From Rhodospirillaceae bacterium (lineage in GTDB: Bacteria > Pseudomonadota > Alphaproteobacteria > Rhodospirillales > UBA2165), in the NCBI GenBank assembly GCA_947467145.1, contig CANIGJ010000001.1, positions 124,001 through 188,000 of the forward strand: 64,000 bases of DNA. The letters run 5' to 3'. Below the pieces are notes generated by a model. It did no database searches. It was not told the DNA's origin and worked only from the letters and a program-made list of their open reading frames with translations. This document shows, piece by piece, positions 53,504-61,824 of the stretch (the first letter of the stretch is position 1; every line of letters starts with the position of its first letter). Position numbers and translations under genes: made by a program.

Positions 53504-54310
53504 ATCGAACTTCGAAATCCGCGTCGCACCGCCGACGGTCTGCAGGATGTGGGCTTCGGGGATTTCGATCCAGCCTTCCTTCGCTTCGTCCAATGGCTCC
53601 GACAGCACCAGCACCGCCGCCTCGCCCGGCGTGAAATGCACATGGGCGTCGCGCGTCTCGATCGTCGATCCGGTCGCGTAATAGAGCGACGGCGATTTCG
53701 CATCGTTGGAATAGCGTAGCGCGTAGATCGACTCACCGTCCGACACCGCCGAGGCCATGTGGAACGGCTCGGCGACCTTCGCCTCGTCCATCACGCCCAG
53801 GATCTGCGTCACCGTGCGTTTGAGCGCACCCGGCACGTCGTTCTCCAGCCCATTGGCGCAGGCGAGCAGGAAAAACGCCTCGGAATCGGTCGTGCCGATG
53901 CGGTCGTTATAGATATCGTCGGGGATCAGGCGTTCGATCGCGCGGCGGATGCGATGGAACCCGCCGATCGCGCCGTTATGCATGAACAGAAATTTGCCGC
54001 GCCGGAACGGATGGCAATTCTCGCGGCTGGTCGAGGTGCCGGTCGAGGCCCGCACATGGGCGAAGAACAGCCGTGAGCTGATCTGCTCGGCGATATTGCG
54101 CAGATTGGAGTCGTTCCAGGCCGGCAGCGTGTCGCGAAAGACACCCGGCTTGGCCTGTTCGCCATACCAACCGACGCCGAAGCCGTCGCCATTGGTCGGC
54201 ACGATGCTGCGCGTCGCGGCGATGGATTGGCGGATCAACGAATTGCGCGGTTTGAACAGCAGTTCCTGCAACGGCAGGAGCGGCCCGCCATAGGCTAACC
54301 AACGACACAT
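53498..54310 (-). CDS. Class II glutamine amidotransferase (YafJ/EgtC-like)
   Basis: 270 aa beginning at ATG 54310; Met is removed to expose Cys2, the catalytic nucleophile (MCRWLAYGG). Ntn-hydrolase landmarks are all present: GDGFGVGWYG, FAHVRASTG, FMHNGAIGGF and TDSEAFFLL. No synthetase domain is fused, so its acceptor is unknown; EgtC and YafJ are the closest types. It hydrolyses glutamine or a gamma-glutamyl amide. The GGAGG ribosome site (54321-54325) partly overlaps a strong hairpin (54323-54361). Confidence 0.92.
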   Translation of the reverse strand: MCRWLAYGGPLLPLQELLFKPRNSLIRQSIAATRSIVPTNGDGFGVGWYGEQAKPGVFRDTLPAWNDSNLRNIAEQISSRLFFAHVRASTGTSTSRENCHPFRRGKFLFMHNGAIGGFHRIRRAIERLIPDDIYNDRIGTTDSEAFFLLACANGLENDVPGALKRTVTQILGVMDEAKVAEPFHMASAVSDGESIYALRYSNDAKSPSLYYATGSTIETRDAHVHFTPGEAAVLVLSEPLDEAKEGWIEIPEAHILQTVGGATRISKFDL

Positions 54311-54322
54311 CCGGTTTGTCCT

Positions 54323-54361
54323 CCACGAATTGGTCGAGCAGAGATCTCGACCGATTCGTGG
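54323..54361 (-). promoter_or_regulatory. Long hairpin overlapping the amidotransferase ribosome site
   Basis: CCACGAAT (54323-54330) with ATTCGTGG (54354-54361), then one mismatch, then GGTCGAG (54332-54338) with CTCGACC (54346-54352); loop of seven bases. On the minus strand its 3' arm ends in GTGG and is followed directly by AGGAC, so the stem covers part of the GGAGG site, 13 bases ahead of ATG 54310. Could control translation. Confidence 0.6.
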
Positions 54362-54389
54362 GGGCATTGGAAGTTGCGACTTATTGCTA

Positions 54390-54433
54390 GGCGACGCCCA
54401 ATCCTCGCATCGCGAGGACGCAATGACGCCGCT
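54390..54433. repeat. REP-like palindromic element
   Basis: TCCTCGC (54402-54408), ATC, GCGAGGA (54412-54418), with outer arms GGCG and CGCC. The right part on the minus strand reads GGCGTCATTGCGTCCTCGC, similar to the GTCATTGCGAGG repeats that are scattered in many Alphaproteobacteria. Located just downstream of the RidA gene. Confidence 0.45.
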
Positions 54434-54436
54434 TTG

Positions 54437-54832
54437 CTAATCCAGCAGCGCGATGCCCTGGATCTCGATCATCATGCCGGGATGCGCGAAGCCCGAGCAG
54501 GTGATGAGCATGCTGCCCGGGAACTTCCCTTCCGAGAAGAATTCCTTGCGGATATCGACGAATTCCTTGCCGTAGCGCGAATCGATGATGAACACCGTCA
54601 TGGTGACGATATCGTCGAGCGTGCCGCCCGCTTCGGTCATGGTTTCGCGCATATATTCAAAGGTGCGGCGCACCTGGGCGGCGAAATCGCCCTTGAACGG
54701 CTTGCCGTCCTTGTCCATCGACGCGGCATGCCCGGCAAGCCAGACGGTGCGGCTGCCGCCCTTAGTGATGACGGCGGGCGAGAACGAGCGTTCTTTCTGC
54801 CAAGTCCCGACGACGTAACTGCGTTCTACCAT
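54437..54832 (-). CDS. RidA/YjgF-family protein, catalytic Arg not evident
   Basis: 131 aa, trimeric fold predicted. Core blocks: AVITKGGSRTVWLAGHAA, QVRRTFEYMRETMTEAGGTLDDIV, TVFI and the end motif IEIQGIALLD. In imine/enamine deaminases an Arg lies about 15 residues before this end; here that stretch is LITCSGFAHPGMM with no Arg, so deaminase activity is doubtful. The Glu of IEIQ is kept. It lies between a hydrolase gene and the amidotransferase on the same strand. Confidence 0.9.
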   Translation of the reverse strand: MVERSYVVGTWQKERSFSPAVITKGGSRTVWLAGHAASMDKDGKPFKGDFAAQVRRTFEYMRETMTEAGGTLDDIVTMTVFIIDSRYGKEFVDIRKEFFSEGKFPGSMLITCSGFAHPGMMIEIQGIALLD

Positions 54833-54845
54833 TGTGTGCTCCCAT

Positions 54846-54891
54846 AAAAGGATGGCCGGGTCGCCACTTGGTTTTCGTGGGCCCGGCCATC
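54846..54891 (-). terminator. Terminator after the dienelactone hydrolase gene
   Basis: On the minus strand: GATGGCCGGG (54891-54882), a 21-base loop, CCCGGCCATC (54860-54851), then CTTTTA. It sits between the hydrolase stop (54919) and the RidA start (54832). Confidence 0.65.
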
Positions 54892-54918
54892 ATCGTTTGA
54901 ATTTATTATTTAGCCCGC

Positions 54919-55572
54919 CTATTTCAACGTATCGAACAGCTCGAACGTGCGCTTGTGCGACAATTCCTGCGCGTCCTTGTCGACCGAGGAGGACGCGAAA
55001 CCATGCGGCGCCTTATAGACATGCGCCGTGATCAGCGGGTTCTTCTTCACCGCCGCGATGATGCGGTCGCGTTCCTCATCCGGATAGGTGTGGTCGTGCT
55101 CGGCGATGTGCAGGATCAGCGGCCGAGTGATGTTGGGCACTTCGTCCAGCAAGGTGTGCGCGCGCGTGGCGTAATAGCCCGCCGCGGCGTCCGCCCCCAG
55201 ACGCGACACGCCGATGAACGCCGTATTGCCGCCGACGCAGAAGCCGGTGACCGCGACCTTGCCGTTGCAATCGGGCATCGATTTCAGATGCGCCATCGTG
55301 TCCTTGGTGACGCCGACGAGAGTCGGGAACTTCATCGTGGTGCGGAAGCTGTTGCCCTCACCACGCTCCACATCCCAAAAATAATCCGGCACGGCGGCGA
55401 GATAACCCTGCGCGGCGAACAGATCGGCGATTTCCTGATAGAGCGGCCGCATGCCGTGGATATCCAAACCGATGACCACACCGGGGCCCCGCGCCGCACC
55501 CTTGGGATGCGACAGATAGGTCTGGTAGGCGTTGCCCTTGCTGTCTTTCAGCTCGATCATTTTGCCGTTCAT
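54919..55572 (-). CDS. Dienelactone hydrolase family protein A
   Basis: 217 aa from ATG 55572, with a very strong GGGAGGGAG site. The DLH triad is present: Cys in TGFCVGGNT (nucleophile elbow), Asp in AEHDHTYPDEE and His in APHGFAS. N-terminal GLDIHG and GYLAAVPDYFW are family blocks. It hydrolyses lactones or esters. Two further DLH genes lie at 60374 and 61102, but this one is more diverged from them than they are from each other. Divergent from the MFS gene. Confidence 0.92.
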   Translation of the reverse strand: MNGKMIELKDSKGNAYQTYLSHPKGAARGPGVVIGLDIHGMRPLYQEIADLFAAQGYLAAVPDYFWDVERGEGNSFRTTMKFPTLVGVTKDTMAHLKSMPDCNGKVAVTGFCVGGNTAFIGVSRLGADAAAGYYATRAHTLLDEVPNITRPLILHIAEHDHTYPDEERDRIIAAVKKNPLITAHVYKAPHGFASSSVDKDAQELSHKRTFELFDTLK

Positions 55573-55753
55573 GCGGCTCCCTCCCCGGTACGTTATTGGC
55601 AAATACATATAGAATAGATGTTATCTAAGTTTACGAAGTTGCACCGGGCAGGGAAAGCCCAGCTTAAATCAGTCGCACGAGAACGCGCGGGGCACATCAG
55701 CCCTGCAAGCACGGGTGTTGCATCGCGCGGCTGCACGATATAGCGACATTAAG

Positions 55754-57007
55754 ATGGCATCATCTGCGGCATTAGGTGGGATCGGTCGCGCGTTGGGCAA
55801 CCGCAGCTTCCGCCAATATTTCTACGGCCTCATCGGCACGACGACGGGCTTCTGGTCGTATCGCGTCGCGTTGGGCTGGCAGGTGTGGGAACTAACCCAC
55901 TCGCCGGCGTGGCTCGGCGGTATCGTGTTCGTCGAGGTTGTGCCGCTCCTACTGTTGGGGCCGATCGGCGGGACGGTGGTCGATCAGAAAGGCGCACTGC
56001 GGATCACGCGCGTCATGCAGGCCTTGTGGGCAATCCTCATGATCACTTTCGCCACCCTGAATTTATTGGGCATGGCGAACATCGGCGTGCTGCTGGTCAT
56101 CGCCGGTGTCCAGGGCGCCATCGCCGGCTTTTCCAATCCCGGACATCTCGCCCTCATCGCCAATGTCGTGCCGCGCGAGGACCTGTCGGCGGCCGTAGCA
56201 CTGCAATCGGGCGTCGTGCAATGCGGTCGCTTCGTCGGCCCCGCCATCGCCGGCCCCCTGCTCGTGCATTTCGGGCCGGGCATGGTGTATGCCGGTGTCG
56301 CGGTCGCCTTCACCTTCGCCGCCTTCAATCTATGGCTGGTCACGACGCTCGCCCCGGAAAAGACTGGCGGCGGGCGGGGCCTGCGCGGCGACTTCGCCGA
56401 CGGCGTGCGCTACACGATGAATCACTTCGCGATCCGCACCATCATTCTCTACACCATGATCATGTCGTTCCTGCTGCGGCCCGTCGTCGAATTGCTACCG
56501 GGCTTCGCCGACGTCGTGTTCGAACGTGGCGCCGAGGGCCTCGCCTGGCTGATGATGTCGTTCGGGTTGGGCTCGCTGATCTCCGCCGTCCACATCGCGG
56601 TGCGCGGCGAGACCAAGGGCCTGACCAACATCTTCACCGTCAATCTGATCATCGGCGCACTATCGTTGCTGGCGTTCGCGCTCATCCCGCATTTCTGGGT
56701 CGCGATGGGACTGACCGTCATCTTCGGCATGACGACGAACACGGTCTCGATCGCCAGCCAGATCCTCGCGCAACACATGGTCGCGGGGCATATGCGCGCG
56801 CGCGTCATGAGCATCCTCGGCACGACCTTCCGCGCCGTGCCGGCGGCAGGCGCGTTGTTCCAGGGTTGGGGCGCTGCCTTCTTCGGCCTTGCCGCCCCAG
56901 TCGTGGTGGCCGCGATCCTGTGCATCGTCGCGTGGGCGCGGCTGGTGCAGATCGCGCGGCGCGAGAATCTTGCCGGCCGCATCGAGGCGCCCCCCGAAGG
57001 GACGTGA
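55754..57007 (+). CDS. MFS transporter (MFS_3-like exporter)
   Basis: 417 aa with about 12 membrane segments; ATG 55754. The opening RSFRQYFYGLIGTTTGFWSYRVALGW and LLGPIGGTVVDQ loop show the same plan as the protein at 13326, so the two are paralogues. Located between a DLH gene and a 2OG oxygenase gene in the second accessory block, so it could export or import a compound handled there. The intergenic region upstream (55600-55640) is AT-rich, with a rough dyad ACATAT...AGATGT. Confidence 0.92.
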   Translation: MASSAALGGIGRALGNRSFRQYFYGLIGTTTGFWSYRVALGWQVWELTHSPAWLGGIVFVEVVPLLLLGPIGGTVVDQKGALRITRVMQALWAILMITFATLNLLGMANIGVLLVIAGVQGAIAGFSNPGHLALIANVVPREDLSAAVALQSGVVQCGRFVGPAIAGPLLVHFGPGMVYAGVAVAFTFAAFNLWLVTTLAPEKTGGGRGLRGDFADGVRYTMNHFAIRTIILYTMIMSFLLRPVVELLPGFADVVFERGAEGLAWLMMSFGLGSLISAVHIAVRGETKGLTNIFTVNLIIGALSLLAFALIPHFWVAMGLTVIFGMTTNTVSIASQILAQHMVAGHMRARVMSILGTTFRAVPAAGALFQGWGAAFFGLAAPVVVAAILCIVAWARLVQIARRENLAGRIEAPPEGT

Positions 57008-57047
57008 CGCGATTGACAGGTGATGCACGTCTGACAAGACTGCCTGC

Positions 57048-58124
57048 ATGGGGAAACCGCCCAATATTGTTCAGCCATTCAATCGCGGCGATGTCATACC
57101 TGATGTCGGCCTCTTGGGCCGCGATGGGGGCATCGTCCAAATTTTCCGCCAAGACCTGGCCGGCACGACCTTAGCAATATGGCGCACCGGACCGGACGTT
57201 TCGCCCGCCGCCATCATCGATGCTGAACGGCTGGCCGGCGAATTCGCCGTCGTCGACGCAAACCTAATCCACCTCGTCGTCGGCGCCCCCCCGGCGGACG
57301 TGCCGGGACCATCGGCCGGCAGCGCGCTCACCCAGATATTCGATCCCAAAAACCAGATCGCCCCGCTGTTCGGCCTGACCGGCGAAGGCATCATCGCCAT
57401 CGACCGCGGCCGACGCTTCATCGGCAGCTTCGCCGATCAGGGACCGAGCGACGGCCTGGCCCTGTGCCGCGACATCTTCGCGCGCGAACCCAGCGGAACG
57501 CTGGCCACCCAGGCGCCGGTCCTGCTCGTACCCGGCATCTTCGATACCGCCGAGGCCGCATCCTTGATCGCCTATTGGGATGCAAGTGCCAAAGAGATCG
57601 TCAATTCCGTGGCCAATGCCGCCGGCGGCAATACTTATGACGGTCCGCAGATCAAACGGCGGGTCGACACCGCGATCCAGGATCGCCGCTTGTTCGATCT
57701 GGTGAAGACACGGATCGAACGGCGCGTGTTTCCGGAAATCGTCAAATCGTTCCACTGCACGCTCGCGCGCATGGAGATGCCGCGCATCGGCTGTTACGAT
57801 GCTGCCGAACGCGGGGAATTCCGCCGCCATCGCGACAATACGACGCCCTACACCGCGCACCGCAAATTCGCGCTCAGCATCAACCTGAACGATGGCTATG
57901 AGGGTGGCGCCGTCGGCTTTCCCGAATACGGGCGCATGGCCTATCGCCCGCCCGCCGGCGGCGGCGTCGTTTTCTCCTGCTCCTTGCTGCACGAAGCGCA
58001 GCCGGTCACGGCCGGAAAACGCTTCGGCCTGTTCACCTTTTTCACCGATGCGGAAGGCGGCAAACGCGAGGACGAGATGTATGCCAAACACGGCAGCGGT
58101 ATGAACCGCTACACCGTGCGTTAG
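57048..58124 (+). CDS. 2-oxoglutarate/Fe(II) dioxygenase fused to a cysteine-free thioredoxin-like domain
   Basis: 358 aa, ATG 57048. Residues about 10-145 resemble a peroxiredoxin/thioredoxin fold (FNRGDVIPDVGLLGRDG, WRTGPDVSPAA) but have no cysteine in the active-site loop. Residues about 155-340 are a prolyl-4-hydroxylase-type double-stranded beta-helix: Fe ligands His261 and Asp263 (RRHRDNTTP), His315 (LLHEAQPV), and 2OG-binding Lys324/Arg325 (GKRFGLF). It would hydroxylate an unknown protein or small molecule. The fusion is stable-looking, with no break at the junction. Confidence 0.9.
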   Translation: MGKPPNIVQPFNRGDVIPDVGLLGRDGGIVQIFRQDLAGTTLAIWRTGPDVSPAAIIDAERLAGEFAVVDANLIHLVVGAPPADVPGPSAGSALTQIFDPKNQIAPLFGLTGEGIIAIDRGRRFIGSFADQGPSDGLALCRDIFAREPSGTLATQAPVLLVPGIFDTAEAASLIAYWDASAKEIVNSVANAAGGNTYDGPQIKRRVDTAIQDRRLFDLVKTRIERRVFPEIVKSFHCTLARMEMPRIGCYDAAERGEFRRHRDNTTPYTAHRKFALSINLNDGYEGGAVGFPEYGRMAYRPPAGGGVVFSCSLLHEAQPVTAGKRFGLFTFFTDAEGGKREDEMYAKHGSGMNRYTVR

Positions 58125-58146
58125 CTCAGGGTTATTTCGCCACGCG

Positions 58147-58704
58147 TTATTTAGGCAAGGCCGTCCCATCGGCCTGCATCGGAATGTCCGCCACGCGGCC
58201 TTGGAAGGCGAGGAACGTGTAGAGCCCGACCACCGCCGTCAGCTCGATCAATTGTTCATCGCTGCCCAGCGCATCCTTGGCTTTCGCATAGGCCGCATCC
58301 GACACACCGACCGGGCCCAGCAGTTCGCTGACATATACGTAGATCGCATCCATCCGCGGATCGGCGAAGGTCGGGCGCCGGCGGTTGGCGATCGCGTCGA
58401 TAATGTCGTCGCCGATACCGGCACGTTTGGCGATCATGACGCGCACATTCCAGACGTAATCGACCGACCAGTGGCGCGCCAGGACGAGGGTCGCCAGCTG
58501 GTGCAGATCGTTCGGCAATCCGGCCGCCTGCACATGCTCGCGCATATATTCGAAACATTCGGCGAGCTTGGGGATACGCAGCATGATCGCCGACGGTCCC
58601 GCATATTCCTCGTTGCGCTTCACATAGATGAAGTCGCCGACCCGGCGCTGTTCGTCGGTGGCGCCCTCACGCGTGATCAACGGGATACGCGATTGCTTGG
58701 CCAT
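58147..58704 (-). CDS. AhpD/carboxymuconolactone decarboxylase-fold protein without CxxC
   Basis: 185 aa, all helical. LATLVLARHWSVDYVWNVR fits the CMD family helix in which AhpD would carry the CxxC pair and His; here both cysteines are missing, so it is not a peroxidase reductase. The VGLYTFLAFQGR motif near the end is typical of CMD proteins. Divergent from the solute-binding-protein gene across 117 bp. Such proteins often accompany aromatic-acid degradation genes. Enzymatic role unknown. Confidence 0.88.
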   Translation of the reverse strand: MAKQSRIPLITREGATDEQRRVGDFIYVKRNEEYAGPSAIMLRIPKLAECFEYMREHVQAAGLPNDLHQLATLVLARHWSVDYVWNVRVMIAKRAGIGDDIIDAIANRRRPTFADPRMDAIYVYVSELLGPVGVSDAAYAKAKDALGSDEQLIELTAVVGLYTFLAFQGRVADIPMQADGTALPK

Positions 58705-58787
58705 GCTGATTCCTTTTCCGGGTGCGCTCGATTCGTTATAAGGATTATCAATCTATTTCGGTTCCGCCCAGGTAAATTGCTGCGGCG

Positions 58788-58811
58788 AATGAATAACGAA
58801 AATGAATAACG
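58788..58811 (+). repeat. Direct repeat with two mini-ORFs before the SBP gene
   Basis: AATGAATAACG occurs at 58788-58798 and 58801-58811. Each copy contains an ATG: 58789 opens MNNENE then TAA, and 58802 opens MNNGETT then TGA at 58823-58825, overlapping the ATG at 58822 by four bases. GGGGAG at 58811-58816 is the ribosome site of the main gene. Confidence 0.5.
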
Positions 58812-58821
58812 GGGAGACGAC

Positions 58822-60366
58822 ATGAAGATTTTCTCATTGGTAAAATTTGCCGCGATGGCCGTGGGGGCAACCCTGACCATTAGCGGTCCCGCCCTCGCGC
58901 AGCAATCGACCAAGACGCTTCGGCTCGCCTTGCAGGACCCAATCCGGACCATCGACGAATACAACGATTCCAAGCCGGAAAATTCTCTGCTCTCCAGCGT
59001 ACTTTATAGTTCGCTGTTATGGTTCGATTCCCGCGCGCAGGCCTTGCGCCCCGGCCTCGCCAAATCCTGGACGCGCATCAACCCGACGGTGATCGAATTC
59101 GATCTGCGCGACGACGTGACCTGGCATGACGGCGAAAAGGTCGATGCCGACGATGTCGTCGCGCTGATCTCCTGGGTGGCCGACGACAATTCGAAATACG
59201 GCCGCAAGAATTCCTTCACCTTCATCAAGGGTGCCGAAAAGCTGAGCGCCACCAAGGTACGCATCACGATGAAGGAGCCGACCGCGGTCGACCTCATCAC
59301 CTTCGCGCAGATCACGCCGATCTATCCCGAGCATGTCTTTGCGCCGCTGGCCGAGAAGGCCGATTTCGGGCGCAACCCGGTCGGCACCGGGCCGTATCGC
59401 GTGACATCGGTGGATCGCAACAAGGGTGTCTTCGCCGAGAAGTTCAAGAATTACCGCCTGTACGGGTTCGATCATCCCGAAACCAACGTCGAGAAATTCA
59501 CCGCATTTCCGATCAACGATGCGCAGACCCAGGTCGCTCAATTCCTGACCGGCGCCATCGACGTGGTGCGCGACCTGCCGCCCGATCAGGTGCGCGACCT
59601 TCTGAAAGATAAGAAATATGCGCTTACGGTCAGCGACGGATTGACGATGGCGTTCCTGCAGCTCGACGCCTCGGGGCGCGCCGGCAAGAAAGAATTGCAA
59701 GACGCCCGCGTGCGCCGCGCGCTGCACATGGCGATCGACCGCAAGACCATCGCGTCGGAATTGATCTGGGGCGGCGGCAAGGCGCGCCCGCTCGATGCCT
59801 TCTGCGTCAAACCCATGACGGGTTGCGACTACACGACCAAGGCGCCTGATTTTGACCCGGCCGGCGCCAAGAAGCTGTTGGCCGAGGCCGGTTACGCCAG
59901 CGGCTTCGAACTCACCATCTATTCCACCGGCGAACGCAACGGGCGCAATGCGCAGGCGGTTGCCGGGTACCTGACCGCTGTCGGCGTCAAAACCAGCGTG
60001 CGGATCATCAACTTCCCGACGCTCAGCGATCTGCAGCGCGACGGCAAGCTCGAGGCCTATGTCGCCACCTATCCGCCGTCGATTTCCGATGTCGATCAGA
60101 CGATGAACCGCTTCTTCGCCAAGGGCCGGCGCGATTTCACCGGCGATCCATCCTTGAACGAGGCGACCGAGGTCGGCGCCACCGAGGTCGATGTCGCCAA
60201 GCGCAACGCGATCTATCGTGCGGCCTTCGACAAGATCAACACCGAGGCTTACGCCCTGCCGCTCAGCAATTTCCCGATCCTATTCACGCACACGGCCGAT
60301 CTCGCCATCCGCGACGATTCGCTGGGCGCCTGGGGAGCGGAGATTTTCGACTTCAGCTGGAAATAG
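58822..60366 (+). CDS. ABC-type substrate-binding protein, family 5, second orphan
   Basis: 514 aa; ATG 58822 with GGGGAG six bases upstream. Sec signal peptide (about 26 residues, GPALAQQ). SBP_bac_5 motifs: WHDGEKVDADDVVALISW, GTGPYRVTSVDRN, and ARVRRALHMAIDRKTIA. Closely similar in plan to the protein at 21748-23277, including the C-terminal F-S-W-K end, so the two are paralogues with different neighbours. No permease or ATPase genes adjoin. Ligand unknown. Confidence 0.95.
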   Translation: MKIFSLVKFAAMAVGATLTISGPALAQQSTKTLRLALQDPIRTIDEYNDSKPENSLLSSVLYSSLLWFDSRAQALRPGLAKSWTRINPTVIEFDLRDDVTWHDGEKVDADDVVALISWVADDNSKYGRKNSFTFIKGAEKLSATKVRITMKEPTAVDLITFAQITPIYPEHVFAPLAEKADFGRNPVGTGPYRVTSVDRNKGVFAEKFKNYRLYGFDHPETNVEKFTAFPINDAQTQVAQFLTGAIDVVRDLPPDQVRDLLKDKKYALTVSDGLTMAFLQLDASGRAGKKELQDARVRRALHMAIDRKTIASELIWGGGKARPLDAFCVKPMTGCDYTTKAPDFDPAGAKKLLAEAGYASGFELTIYSTGERNGRNAQAVAGYLTAVGVKTSVRIINFPTLSDLQRDGKLEAYVATYPPSISDVDQTMNRFFAKGRRDFTGDPSLNEATEVGATEVDVAKRNAIYRAAFDKINTEAYALPLSNFPILFTHTADLAIRDDSLGAWGAEIFDFSWK

Positions 60367-60373
60367 ACTTCTA

Positions 60374-61087
60374 TTACTTTTGGGGCGTCTTCAGCCGTTC
60401 CAGCATCGGCATGGTGCGCGCCCAGGTGAGCTTCGCCGCGTCGGGCGCGTAGGCCTTGGACTGCGACGGGCAGGTATAGCCATGCTTCACACCGGGATAG
60501 ATGTAGATCTCGGCGTCGCGGTTGGCGGCGGTCGCAGCGCGCACCTTCGGCAATAGTTCGGCCGGCAAGGCGAAATCCTCATCGCCCCAATGCAGGCTCA
60601 AGGGCACGCGGATCTGCGCCAGTTCGTCCAGATGGTTACCAAACACGGAGCCATGGAACGCAGCGCCGGCAGCGCAGCCGAACTTCGCGGCGCCGATCAG
60701 CGCGAACGGACCGCCGAAGCACAGCCCGATCACCGCCGTCTTGCCGTTGCAGCCGGGCTCCTGACGCAGCAGATCGAGCGTTGCCTCCAGATCGCGCGTC
60801 CCGCTCGCGGCAAGACCGGCGCGATCCTCAGCCCGCGCACCCGCGCGCTTCGATCCTTCCTCGGTACGGGGCAAGGGCCCCTTGTCGCCGCGCCAGAAAA
60901 AATCCGGCGCGGCCACGAGGAAGCCCTGGTCCGCCAGGTCGTCGCACATTTTACGCAGATCGGCGTCGACACCGAACACCGTCGAGGCCATGACAATGCC
61001 GGGCGCTTTCGCCGCACTCGCCGGCGCGGACAGGTAGCAATCGAAGCTACCGTCCGGCGACGCGATGACGATATCGTGCCCGGGCAT
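60374..61087 (-). CDS. Dienelactone hydrolase family protein B
   Basis: 237 aa. Triad: Cys in IGLCFGGPF, Asp in HWGDEDFALP, His in GVKHGYTCP. Strongly related to the next gene (61102). It hydrolyses dienelactone-like or ester substrates; specificity unknown. The ATG at 61087 follows the stop of the neighbour by 14 bases, so the pair is an operon. The convergent SBP gene ends seven bases away. Confidence 0.94.
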   Translation of the reverse strand: MPGHDIVIASPDGSFDCYLSAPASAAKAPGIVMASTVFGVDADLRKMCDDLADQGFLVAAPDFFWRGDKGPLPRTEEGSKRAGARAEDRAGLAASGTRDLEATLDLLRQEPGCNGKTAVIGLCFGGPFALIGAAKFGCAAGAAFHGSVFGNHLDELAQIRVPLSLHWGDEDFALPAELLPKVRAATAANRDAEIYIYPGVKHGYTCPSQSKAYAPDAAKLTWARTMPMLERLKTPQK

Positions 61088-61101
61088 GTCTTACGCCTCG
61101 G

Positions 61102-61824
61102 CTAGGCCGCTTTGGCCGGCGGCGGGTTCTTCAAAGGCTCGAGCATCTTCAGGGTACGTTCCCAGGACAGATCGGTCGCCGCCTTGCTGTAGATTGGCGA
61201 TTCCGGCTGGGTATAGCCGTGTTCGACGCCCGGATAGATGAAGATCTCCGCGTCCTTGTTATGCGCGCAAGCAGCCTTCACCTTTTCCAGCAGTTCCGGA
61301 TTGAGGGCGAAATCCTTGTCGCCCCAATGAATCTGAATCGGCTTGGTATTCTTTTTCAGATTATCGAGCTGCTTGTCGAAGCCGCCGCCGTGATACGAGC
61401 CGCCGGCATCGCAGCCAAGCTCAACAACGCCGATCACCGCGAACGGCCCGCCGAAGCAATAGCCCATGATCGCGGTCTTGCCATTGCAACGTTCGTGCTT
61501 GCGCATGGCCTTCAGGGTCACGTCGAGATCGGCCTTCACGCTGTCGGCGATACCCGGGGTCTGGATGCGCGCCATGGCCCGCTTGCGGCCGTCATCGCTC
61601 ATCGGGATCGCGCCCTTGTCGCCGCGCGACCATTGTTCGGGGGCGATCGCCATGAAGCCCTTGGAGGCCCACCAATCGCAGACCTCCATCAGATCCTTGT
61701 TCACGCCGAAAGCACCCGCCGACATCACGATGCAGGGCGCCTTGGCGGTCCCGGCCGGCAAGGCGAGGTAGCAATCCAAAACAACCCCGTCGTGGGCGGT
61801 AATTTTTACTGTTTGGCCGGGCAT
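61102..61824 (-). CDS. Dienelactone hydrolase family protein C
   Basis: 240 aa from ATG 61824, with AGGGGAA upstream; a more distal in-frame start would add 21 residues with no conservation. Triad: Cys in MGYCFGGPF, Asp in HWGDKDFALN, His in GVEHGYTQP. A tandem paralogue of gene B; duplication followed by change at the substrate pocket is likely. First gene of the two-gene operon. Confidence 0.94.
   Translation of the reverse strand: MPGQTVKITAHDGVVLDCYLALPAGTAKAPCIVMSAGAFGVNKDLMEVCDWWASKGFMAIAPEQWSRGDKGAIPMSDDGRKRAMARIQTPGIADSVKADLDVTLKAMRKHERCNGKTAIMGYCFGGPFAVIGVVELGCDAGGSYHGGGFDKQLDNLKKNTKPIQIHWGDKDFALNPELLEKVKAACAHNKDAEIFIYPGVEHGYTQPESPIYSKAATDLSWERTLKMLEPLKNPPPAKAA

Noticed and set aside
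58147..58704. Alkylhydroperoxidase AhpD
   Set aside because: The CxxC pair needed for peroxidase function is absent.
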